Shown here piece after piece: positions 22,329 to 32,699 of a stretch of 64,000 bases of DNA. The position numbers were made by a program, and so were the translations under genes. The stretch is from Phyllostachys edulis (taxonomy: Eukaryota; Streptophyta; Magnoliopsida; Poales; Poaceae). Positions within the stretch are counted from its first letter, which is position 1. Each line of letters starts with the position of its first letter. The DNA is taken from NCBI GenBank assembly GCA_036346405.1, contig CM070562.1, forward strand, positions 110,002,999 to 110,066,998, written 5' to 3'. Below the pieces are notes generated by a model that did not search any database, was not told the DNA's origin, and saw only the letters and a list, made by a program, of their open reading frames with translations.

Positions 22329-24293
22329 TCACATCTGCATCAGGCTATTGTAATTGTAGTGCTCCTCCAGCCCTAGTTCCATCAGCACGCCACCTGCGCA
22401 CTGATCGCCGCCGTGATCTCTCGACCCCGCCGCAGCCGCCCCTACGACCGCACCACCGCCGTCGAGGTGCTGGTTGAAATCGAAGATGCTGTTGTAGTTT
22501 AGCAGCGCCGTGTTGGGGAAATCGTTCAGATGCGAGCCGACCCCGCCGTGGTGATGATCAGAAGACGGCAGCTGGTAATGGTGGCCGCCAATGGAGGGGA
22601 ACGGAGGCGAGTAGTCCGGATCATGAGACGAGGAGCTGACGTTGCTTCCCTTAACGGTAGAGGCGCTACGAGCCATGAGGATCCCCTGCTCACTGTCCAT
22701 GGCGTATTCCATCGTGTCGGCTTTCTTCTTGTGGGAAACTCTGCACAGCACCCAGTCCTCCTGTATATGTGCAATCCAATAAGCATTAACATTGTAATTA
22801 AAGACTCGGATACAATGAATTAACACACGTATAGGTACTTAATTAATTAATTATCTATGTAGTGTAAGCAGTTTATCGATCAAATCAAAGCAGTACTAGT
22901 ATGTATTACCTTGGGTGGGGTGTGAGGGTTCTCCATGCGGAACTCGTGCATGACCCAGCTGGTCTTGATGCCGTTGGGGGCGCGGCCGCGGTAGAAGACG
23001 AGGGTCTTGCGCATGCCGACGATGGCGCGGCCGGCCTGCTTGGGGTTGTGGATGATGCGGTCCTTGCCGGTGGCCTTCCAGTACCCTGACTTGGTGGCGC
23101 GGTTCGTGCGGAGCCCCGTCGCGTACTTGCGGTCGCGGAAGCTGAAGAAGTACCACTCGTTCGTGCTCAGCTTCGCAACGTCTACCATGAACACAAAACA
23201 CATGCACAGTTAACAAAAAGCTGCATGTAATCAATCGTCAGTATTAGTGTAGTATTAATTCAGGGGGCATATATATGTTAACTGCGTGTATACGCTAACG
23301 TGTGTGCTTGATGTTAACTGCACAATAATTAAGATCGATCAATGGAGACATGAAGTACATATATACACACATGCGCAGTTCCGCGCGGCTCTGGAATATC
23401 TAGATATATATGTAGACAAAGAAGAGGAAAGCTCAGTAAGTAGGCAATTACTGCCACATATGTGTAATAAGTACTTCATTTCAACAGTCTATATATCGAA
23501 ATAATTAGCTAGTAACTATTCAGAAATTTCAAAGCATTAGGGAATATGTCCTCTAAGAAAGAAGAAACATCAGAGAATATGAACTGATTGCAAATATTAC
23601 AAAATGTCTTTCGGACAATTTTTTTTATTATAATTAACATATATTTGTTGCAACCAAGATTTTCAACATCAGGGGGATTAAATGGGAAAAATATATTAAG
23701 GCACACCCAGATCAAGAAAATGTTGATATGAAATGTCATGTAGCTGTGGTTCCTTTTGTCTTAATTTCATCCAAAGAATCATAACATTTTAGGATATATA
23801 TTGCACAGTTATCATAGATAAACTATAGAAACAGTACATGGAGTACAATATAGCACTAATCCACTAATAAGAATCTTAAAGGAAACTTGTATTAGAAGTA
23901 ACACTGTTGTAGGCAATATATGTATCAGATCATATGCATGTATGAATATGATCCGTGCATTTTTAATCAATTAACAAAGAAAAAAAGACAAACTTAATTG
24001 GAGCCAATTAATAAAAACGTGGTTGCGTGCTTAGTTAGTCGTTCCTTGGAATGGAGTTGAATTAATTAAGCTAGGTAGCTTGCTAGAGGGGGACTAACTA
24101 GAGAATTAACTAACCAACCTGGCAGCTCCCACGGCTCGTGGATGTGCAGATCCACCTCGACCATGGTCCCGCCGGCTCCGGCGAAGCGCTCGTTCACCAC
24201 CTTGTTGTGCAGGTAGTGGCACACCAGCTCCTCGTCACTCGGGTAGAACCGGAACCCCGGCGGAAGCGTCAGCTCGATGTCCCTGAGACCCAT
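22329..24293 (-). CDS. NAC domain transcription factor (NAM/NAC1-like)
   Basis: Plant-specific transcription factor acting in the nucleus. Three exons: 24293-24119, 23181-22910 and 22760-22329, with GT-AG introns of 937 and 149 bp. Together they give 292 codons plus TGA. All five NAC subdomains are visible: A (LPPGFRFYPSDEELVCHYL, residues about 9-27), B (EPWELP), C (EWYFFSFRDRKYATG..SGYWKATGKDR), D (GMRKTLVFYRGRAPNGIKTSWVMHEFR) and E (EDWVLCRVSHKKK). The intron positions (after ELP and before EDWVLCR) are the conserved ones of the family. The C-terminal activation part (last ~130 residues) is rich in Ser, His, Gly and Ala. In subdomain E, Ser replaces the usual Phe of CRVFHK. I see no miR164-like site in exon 3. 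The start at 24293 begins the canonical MGLRDIE-type N-terminus. It resembles the NAC1/NAC21-22 group, but the exact orthologue is not certain. Confidence 0.93.
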
Positions 24294-24503
24294 GGCTATA
24301 TGATCGATCTCCTCTGTGGCTCTGTCTATATATCTGTGTGTGTAATTTGTATTGGGATATATATGGATGAAATATATATAGCTAGTTATATGTACATCAA
24401 GCTAGCTGCAGAGGGGAGAGAGAGAGATGAAGTAAGAATTAGCTAGAACATATGTATGTCGCTGTAGCTTGAGCTTGTGTGACCTTGGAATGGAAGGAAG
24501 GAA

Positions 24504-24511
24504 ATATATAG
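24504..24511 (-). promoter_or_regulatory. Candidate TATA box of the NAC gene
   Basis: CTATATAT on the minus strand, about 210 bp upstream of the NAC start codon, followed by a region without coding. Other TATATA runs at 24330-24390 are alternative candidates, so the choice is weak. Confidence 0.3.
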
Positions 24512-26716
24512 AGCTTGGTGTTGGATTAATAATATGTAGAGAGAAGTGTAAGGGAGCAAGCAACAAGGAGGGGCGGTACTAGTACTAGAGGGAGAGAGGC
24601 CGGGCAGGAAGCTTTCTATCTATCTCTCTATCTAACGATAGCTAGCTCGATCAGGCAATCTCTATTTGTGTACGTCGGCATGAGCTGATGAGGAGGGCCG
24701 GCCGGAGAGCAATGGCTATAGCTAATTAGCTATTAACAAAACGGCAGTACTCTATATTGATTCTCTCTTGCTTGATTTCCCTCCTGCGCCTGTCACCTCA
24801 CCTCACCGGAGCAGGGGAAGGAGAGGAGAGGACGCGTGCGCGCCTGTCGCATTCGCATCAGCGCCTTTTATCTCCCTATTTCGACGATGCTTGCGCAGCA
24901 CGAACTCGAGCGCTAGGTAGAGAGGACAGGAGGAAGAGCTATAGCTCGCTATAGAGGAGAGGAGAAGAGGGGGATCGGAGGAGGAGATCCATGCTCACAA
25001 GAAACTACTTGGCTAGCTAGCTAGAAACCCCAACCCCAACCCCACTTTGATGTGAACTGCATATATGCATATATGCAGCAACTACAGCAACATATATGGC
25101 AGTGTCAATAGAGACACATTTAGCAACAGGGTTGCCTTAGCCCATTGCATATCAATCACGATATGACCAGGCTCGTTAATCCATATTCTTTCCTATGTCT
25201 CCTCCCTGTATGTGTCTGGCTAGTTAAATTTGCTTAGAAGTAAGTGCACGTGTTTGTACAGATACATACATGGCACTGATTAGTATGGTAATTAAGCAAG
25301 CCAACAAAAAATATCAGGATGGGGCGGGGAGAGTTAATGGGGGGATTAATTACTAACAGTGTAGCTTAAGCAAGGTACCCAGTAATATACTACTAGCTAG
25401 ATTGCTAATTAATCAAGGAGAGGCTATACTAGCTGATGGTCACCGTCATTTCTACTCGTTTTGATATCAATCTCCTCTCCGGCCTGTATACTGTTGTTTT
25501 TTTTTCAGTGTGACGATATAGTAAAGATCTACGGACTTGGCGTCTTCTGATAAAAGAGCAGAGAAAAGGAAGAGAAAAAGAAAAGTAGGAGAAAATTTCT
25601 CCTACTCAAAGGGAATGGGGATGGAGGAGAAAGAATTAAGAAGGTACATGGGCAAAGCTGAACTGAGATGTCAGCAATAATTTCAGTTCAGCTAGCATCG
25701 ATCGACCCTAACCTCATGCTCTATACAATGAAGCAGATAACGATATGACGACGGCAAACGATCGCCGGTGTGTGTGTTCATGATCAATTCAATCGCCCGT
25801 TGGATTGCGAAGTGCAATAAATGTTTGTATATAGTAAGTATTTGCTGCTGTGTGTTTGTTGTGTCCTTGCTCGCGTATAAAAAATTTAAGGAAAGATATG
25901 GAAAGGCAACTGTACATGTACGTTGATTAGGGCACAGTCAGCTATATATATTCCAGAACAGTAGCACGCGACATATCTGTCAGAATAAGAGGAGGTTGTA
26001 CAAGTACAGTACGTGTATTAGTGATCAGTGTATAGCATAGTACACCATGCGTACATGCATATGGTTGTTGAAGCTTAATGATCATGAAAGTACGCACTCC
26101 TTTCCAGCAGGTAAATATCCATCTCTACTCTAGGCAGGAAGATGAATTAAAAGCTGCGTGTCTAATCACTTCACATGTATGCACATATGCACATAAGGAA
26201 TTAAGTAGGCAAGGGTCGGTGATATATAGATCGATGCAAGTAGGTATATATGCACAACTAATTGACTGAAGATGTACATAGATGAAGATTGATGAGCATG
26301 CAATTTCATGGCAGTTGGGATAACTAACTCGGAGAGATGAGTGATGTCATGCAACACGAACCCACATTCCCACAGCAAGGCAGATTAAACGGAAGTAAAG
26401 AGAGCGATCATTGGGTTATAAAAACGTGGGAAAATCATGGGGAATAAAATAATTAGCATAGGCTAGCATTGATTGATCGATCAACTAATATATGTTTATA
26501 TTTTTTTTCTGACGATATGTTGTGCATATACCGGCAACTCTGGAAGGTGTCCAATCCCAATCACTCGAGACAGCGATACCTCTCTCTGCAGGAAGCTAGC
26601 GGTCGATCGCAAGCTAGTTAACGGGAGCTGTCCGATCAAATCCGCCATGCATCCGATCGATCCTGCGATTGGATTGCTGAGAAAAGATTATCCAGGGAAC
26701 ATAGATTCAGACGTTT
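24512..26716. other. Upstream region of the NAC gene, no other gene recognised
   Basis: Long non-coding stretch with GA-rich segments (24585-24610, 24815-24985, 25550-25640), CTAGCTAG runs and one perfect palindrome (25585-25605). It is free of obvious transposons up to the solo LTR at 26722. It probably holds the regulatory region of the NAC gene. The open frames at 24757-24954 and 26473-26748 look like chance. Confidence 0.4.
25585..25605. repeat. Perfect 21-bp palindrome
   Basis: GTAGGAGAAA and TTTCTCCTAC are exact 10-bp complements around a single A. It lies in a GA-rich tract about 1.3 kb upstream of the NAC start codon. It may form a cruciform or a dimeric protein site, or be chance. 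Confidence 0.6.
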
Positions 26717-26721
26717 CCAGC

Positions 26722-29700
26722 TGTAACATTCCATTTTTCAGTTTCTGAGCACTAACATTTCGTTTTTCAGTTTCTGATCAGTGTTTTTAGTGTGTCAAAA
26801 TCTATTATCTTATTAAAATAGAGTTAAAAGAAGGCATCACATTCGCTTTCAAAGGCTACAAATTCTCACGTTAATTGTGGAAAAAGAGAGATTTACACCA
26901 CCAATTGTAGTGGGTCCAGACTATAATGGTCTAGATTAAAATAAAGAGTCCATGTCAAATACAGTAAAACTGAAATTCAGAATAAAAATAAAATAAAATC
27001 AGCAATTTGATTTTTCATACGAATTCCCAAGTAGAATAGTCCATGTTAAGTACAATAGAACTGAAATTCAGAATAAAATAAAATATAAATTGCGAATAAA
27101 ATAAAATATAAATTGCCAATATGATTTCCATATGAATTTCTAAGAAAAATCCTAAATAATTATAATTCGAATAAAAATAATAAAAATTAGAAATTAGATT
27201 TGCATACGAGATCCAATAAAAAACTGGAATCCGTAATAAAAATAAAATAAAATTAGCAATTTAATTTTGATACGAATTCCAATAATTATAATTTGCATAA
27301 TAATTAAATAATAATTGGCAATTAGATTTGTATACGAAATCCAACAAAAAAAACTAAAATTCGACGTGTGAGAAAAGATAAGTTCATGGTAGATCGCCCA
27401 TGGTGCATCGGTATATGCGTGAGTAAGGTACTCTAATACATTATACCATGTAAACAAATAATATAATTTGTCACACACACATAATCAACGTATTACTTGA
27501 GATTAAATAGGTACATGTGCATACATACAATTTGGAAAAAAAACTACTAGAGTAAGAATAGGAGCATGTAGCTACATGATCTATGTATGATGTTGAGTGG
27601 TTAGTTTCTAAAAACCCCAATAACTTATTATGCTCATTGATTTTCTTCCTTCAAAGCACATACTTCAATTACATTCCTTATGTTGTAATTTCCTTCAAGC
27701 TGTTATTGTCATTTCCAGTGTTTAGGATATCTTAAAAGTCTAAATAGTCTACAAGATACGTAAATATATTCTCAGGAATTTATACAAACTTCGAAACAAC
27801 GCTGGCCACCCTGCTAGTTGTATTTGATTTCAAAGTTTCAAGTCAAAATTTCGCTAAGAGTTTCGATTCCAAAACTTAATTCAAATTAAGTTGTAATTTC
27901 AAAAAAAAAACTCCCAAATTCAAACCTCAAAATGTCTGTTTTCAAATTCAAACTTCTAGTTCAAAAATCCTCTTTGGGCTTGGCCCAAATTCTCCCTTGG
28001 CTTTCCTCCTGGGCTAAACCCATTTTTCCTTGGCCTTTCCCCCCTGCCGGCCCAGTTGCCCCCTGCCACCTTGGCCTCCTGCCCTTGCCACCCATGCCCT
28101 CACCAAGACCTAGGCGCCTGGGCGCCTCGGTGCACCATCTTGCCAAGATCTTGGATCGCGCTGCGTCACACATGCGCCCGCCCACTTTCGTTGTCTGCCG
28201 CCTGTCGTAAAGCAACTCCCGCTGCCTGCCGCCCATGCCCGCCAAGTCGCCGCCGAAGCTTACCTCCCCATGCCGCGCGCTGCCAACCCCTTGCCCTCGT
28301 CGCAGCCACACCGCCTCGCCGCGCCAGAGCCGCCACGCCACGCCCATCCTCGCTCTCTGCCAGTGTCGTGGCGCCAGCCTACGCGCCGCGCGTGTGCTGC
28401 GACCACCGCCACCTCATTGCGTCCCATCCCCACCCGCGCAAGTCACTGCTCTAATGACCACGCCGTGTCACCTGCTCCCACTCTGCTGCGCCCGTCGCAC
28501 CACCACCTGCTCCCATCCCGATCTTGGCCATGCCGCCGCTCTTGGGACCGAGCGTCGCATTCAAAGCCACCAACGACTCCTTCGGCCCTCCACCGGCTAT
28601 AAGAAGCCCTTAGCTTTCCCTCGCCTCCCTCCCCATCTTGCTCCTTTGCTCCCTGTCGCCAAGAAGCCTGCAACACCCCTTCGGCCGCCACACACCCAAC
28701 GCTGTTCAGCCGCTCTAGTGAGGTCCCCGGAGCGCCGGTCCTGTCAGCACGTGTGCTGGCCCCCAAGGGACCTTTTCCCCCTCTTGTTTTGCCCGATTCG
28801 CAGCCGTGGAGGGCCCTCACCGCCTCCCCTCCTTCTCTGTTGCTGGTAGCCACCGCCCCGCCACCACAGCCACCCCTAAGCCGCCCCGACCTCTCCTTCG
28901 GCTTCCCCACGTCCCCGCGTCGCCCGTGCATGTGCCCCTTTCGCCTCTGCACCGCCGCGCCACTGGAGCCACCGCGCGCCTCCAAGCCCGTGTCGCCGCT
29001 GCCCTGGTGCTTCTCCGGCGCCACCGCTAGTGGGACCACCACCCTTGTGGGGCTCCATTCCGCCCGCTTGCTGACCGCCACTTGCCTCCGCTCACCGGCG
29101 CCGGCGATGCTCCCACACGCCTGTGGCCTCCCCTGCTTGCCCAAGCTCCGGACAACTCCTATAGCTAGTTTAATGTGGCGAATCTCGGTCAGGTTTAATT
29201 AGCAGGCAATCAATTAGCTGAGTTAATGACCCATTTAATCGCTGCCTTCATTCACTGCCTAGCGGGCCCAACCGCACTAATGACTATCTTTTTATTCCAC
29301 TGATTTTCGTGTGTAGCCGACAGCTGGCCTGACGTTATTGCACATGGTTTCGCCGTGCATTTCTGAGCGTGTCTCACTGAAGTGCGGGACCGGCCAGTCA
29401 GTTACCAATTTTCTCTCTCCCTTGTCTTTTTATCTCTTTAATTCAAAAGCAAGACTACAAAAATCCCGTTCTCCCTCATTTTAACTCCAATTTAAGTGAG
29501 TTTTGTTTCTAAAAATGTGTAAATTCAAGATCTACCTCTTGGTACTGGTTTTGTTCGGTTTGGAGTTTATTTAGTAATTCTTGTTATTTATTTGTTCTCT
29601 TTGCTTGTTTGATCTTTTCCGGTACTTTCATCCGTGTAGAGTTCAAAGAACCGGGAGATCTCCATTTCGATCAAACACAAGACTTCTAAGACTCTCTTGC

Positions 29701-31319
29701 CTTTAATCCAGGCGAGTCAATACTCTGATCATTTTGAGCCTACATTTTATGCAAATTATATTATTTTAAAATAACAAATTGCATGTTTTAATTCCTTATG
29801 CAAATGTATGTCAAATGGTCTTAATGTAGTTAGATACCAACTTGATGATTAAATAATTATTATAACATCCTTTGATAATTGAATCCTTGTCACCCTAGTA
29901 ACTATATGGTAACTATGCTAGCTATAGGTTGTACTTGAGCGACATGCTAGTCTTGCTTAAGTACTGTTGTAAAAATAATTCATCCATCGCACTAATGGGG
30001 CCCGCCTTGCAGAAGACACGCGTACGGGTCCAATTGATGCAGCTATACTCATAGAAGACTGTAATACCCCTCACTTGTACTCATAGCGTAGCCATCCCCC
30101 AAGGGGTATTTTGGTCATTTATACAGGCTGAGGAGCCTATAAATACCCCATGTACCTCATTTGAGGAGGGGCTCTCTTGAGCAATAAAGAAGCACATTAA
30201 AACTGGTGAGCCCTCGGGGGCTCCCTCCCCGAAGGTAACCCCCTGTTGGCTCACCGACAGGAGTAGGGCGGTCCTCTCGAACCCCCGAACCTGTATAAAT
30301 CCTCGTGTTATTTTTTACTCTCGTGGACGATAGCCTGTTAGACGGCCGACGTTCACCCCCTCACCTGTGTTTGGTTTTTACACCATCAACAAGTACCGCG
30401 GTATTAAATACCCCAATCGTCACCTTTCAATCATCAAAACTATTTTGGACAGTCATTGGATGGACATGACTAAAATAATTGAGTTAAATTGGTTTTACTT
30501 CCCAAAACCCTAATAACTGCTATTACCATCTGGGCGGCTGGTATGATGATGGGTGCTAATGTAGCCCAAGAAATGTTAGTATGTGGTTGGTATGTGGAAA
30601 GAACCGTCCAGATAACCATAAGGAATTAATCCTGTGATGACCTCCTAATGTACAACAGTGCAACCACAAGTCTATAATAGTGTTGACCTGGCTAAATAAT
30701 TTATATCCATCAGTACGAGTTGCACCAGGTAAATGACCCGCGACACCATAAGCCTTCGTGGCGAACAGTCGGGGTGCACGACAAAAGTCGTTAAGAGGGT
30801 GCAAGAGGGGGCTGGGAAGGGGTTGACGGATCTATATGAGTGTGTAACCCTTCTCATACAAAATCTTAGCAGGTGTAACCAATACTAAGGGAGGCATTGT
30901 AAAGGCCTTGTGGTGATCTCCTCTTGATTCACATGTCTACGGAAATGTGTGTACATATCAAGAAAATTATCTCTTGTGGGTAAAGTGTACAACCTCTGTA
31001 GAGTATAAACTGTTCGAATAGCTATTCCTACGGTCAAAGGCGGGCATGGGAACTTACAAGAGTTAGTTCTATTTATAAACTTTGCGGATGGGATGAAAGT
31101 TATGTCGGGCTCACCTAGCCTGGTATTTGGATTTTTCCTGGGTTGTCGAACTCAGTGTTGTTAATAGGTGGAGGTAACCCCACCTAAATTAATGTATGGT
31201 TTAGTTTACATCGTGTATGAATTGATTCAATGATGTATTCTGTGAGTGGTACCTACTGATCCAGGAAATAGCATAGTGTTTTCACAGAAGATTCTGGATT
31301 ACGAAATCCGGGTCTGACA
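26722..31319 (+). mobile_element. 4.6 kb solo LTR related to the gypsy LTR at 41327-46379
   Basis: Bounded TGTAACATTCC...GGTCTGACA and flanked by exact CCAGC duplications (26717-26721 and 31320-31324). From about 27930 on it aligns along its length with the gypsy 3' LTR at 41327-46379: a GGGCTTGGCCCAA-type pyrimidine-rich leader, CCTAGTAACTAT, GCGACATGCTAGTC, CTGGGCGG, GACCTCC and the end AAATCC.GGTC.GACA. Its first kilobase differs and holds degenerate AATAAAATAAAAT/GAATTCC repeats at 26950-27360. The long open frames at 28000-29200 lie in GC-rich LTR sequence shared with the other copy and are not called as genes. A smaller solo LTR is nested at 29965. Confidence 0.88.
29965..30391 (+). mobile_element. 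427-bp solo LTR nested in the 4.6 kb solo LTR
   Basis: Bounded TGTTGTAAAAAT...CACCATCAACA with exact AGTAC duplications (29960-29964 and 30392-30396). The related LTR at 41327-46379 reads straight from CTTAAGTAC to the following sequence, so it shows the empty site. Internal signals (CTATAAATACC near 30137 and GCAATAAAG near 30180) place promoter and polyadenylation signals in the plus orientation. The family is not identified. Confidence 0.9.
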
Positions 31320-31448
31320 CCAGCATACCTACTGTTAGTGTTACAACGGTCGGATCTGGGCTAACTATTTTATTTTTCAGAGTTTGAATTAAATCTTTGA
31401 CATCTTGTCCAAAAAGGCAGGGGAAAAGGAAAAGAAGAAGACCAGTAA

Positions 31449-31786
31449 GGACATCTCCTATAGTGCCATGTCAACTGTCAGTTAGCCCTTCCATGTCAGC
31501 AAAATCCACCTACTTCCATGTCAGCAAAATCCTAGGTGGAAGAGAGAGAAGCATGAGAGAGACGGGAAGCCGTCTCTTCCTCAAACAACCATCTCTACAC
31601 ACGAACCAAGACAAAGCAACCAGTGCATGTGAGACAGGGGTGAAGGAGTGGAAATATTATAAGTTTGGTATGAATGTTAGAGGCACTTGCTATAGACAAC
31701 TTATTAGAGGTGTTGTCTCTAAATCTGTCTTTCGGTGACGTGGAGTTGATATAGCAAAATTAGAGACGACACTATTGGAGATGCCC
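31449..31786. mobile_element. Tourist-like MITE (338 bp)
   Basis: Ends GGACATCTCCTATAGTG and (complement) GGGCATCTCCAATAGTG are imperfect inverted repeats. TAA flanks both sides (31446-31448 and 31787-31789), the target preference of PIF/Harbinger-derived MITEs. It contains an internal duplication of TTCCATGTCAGCAAAATCC (31486 and 31513 area). No coding capacity. Confidence 0.8.
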
Positions 31787-31968
31787 TAAGTACTACATAG
31801 ATACATCTTCTGACTAGTTCTGGATTCCGCTGATGATGCAAACAAGAATTAAACGCAACAGCCATAACTGATCTGCAGATACATATAAACAAGTTAGCAG
31901 GGTAAAAAAAATCTCCAAGAAAGATATGGTTCAGACAGGAGAATCTGATCCATAAACAGTCTTCATGG

Positions 31969-32623
31969 TGTAAAAACTGAGAAGTAGTTTGCCGCAATGT
32001 TTAGGCTTTCACCTAACTGTGTATTTATATAGCGTTTCTGACGAGCTACAGTACAACAAAAAATGGGCTACGATCCAACAGAAAACAGGCTACGGTCCAA
32101 TAGAACAATGCGCATGGTATGACCTAAATTGTGAAGGGGATAATCATGGCTCACGGGGCGGCTTCTATCGGTAGCTCCGACGTCCGGGCACCGTGATGGC
32201 AGCCGGCGCGCATGGCAAGAGAAGGGGGATTCGGGAAATAGAGAAGGGAGACCAGGATTTGGTAATTTTATTATTTCCTTGCCTCAAAATAGATGCGGTT
32301 GCCTTTTATTTAAAGAGAGACATCCTCCCTAACAATCATGTCTAAATTAGGAATGAATACGTATCAAAGAAGGATGCTACTAATCTGAACGTAACTAACT
32401 CAATCTCTTTAATTGACTCTAACTCTTATTGCGCCGCAAGGCTACTGCTGGCCGCCACCATCCTAGCCTTGCACACGAGCACGCCAGCAGTAGGGGATAC
32501 CCCACATAACAGCGCAGTTGAAGCAGAGAGAAAAGAGGAAGTGGGCGATAGATTATGGGACATGGCTTACTCGTTCTAAGCTAACTAACGATAACAAACC
32601 ACAATGAATATATTTGTTTAACA
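31969..32623 (-). repeat. 3' LTR of the copia element
   Basis: On the minus strand it begins TGTTAAACAAATATATTC, directly after a polypurine tract (complement of CCCTCCTTTA at 32624-32633), and ends CAGTTTTTACA. The partner LTR at 46380-46561 shares GTTTC.GACGAGCTACAGTAC and AAGAGGAAGTGGGCG but lacks about 400 bp in the middle and about 55 bp at its left edge. Confidence 0.8.
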
Positions 32624-32699
32624 CCCTCCTTTAATCTCGATGTGGTGCAACCAAGTTGAGATTGTTTCTAAACCCAGCAAAGTCTTCGCCAGAACATCT

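Noticed and set aside
22329..22760. miR164 target site in the NAC gene
   Set aside because: I looked for a sequence complementary to the miR164 core (GCACGTGC with flanking GAAGCAGGG) in exon 3 and found none.
28000..29202. Long open frames on both strands (up to 233 codons) in GC-rich DNA
   Set aside because: They lie within the solo LTR at 26722-31319, and a similar GC-rich segment with unrelated frames occurs in the sister LTR at 41445-42400. Proline/serine/alanine-rich composition with no domain.
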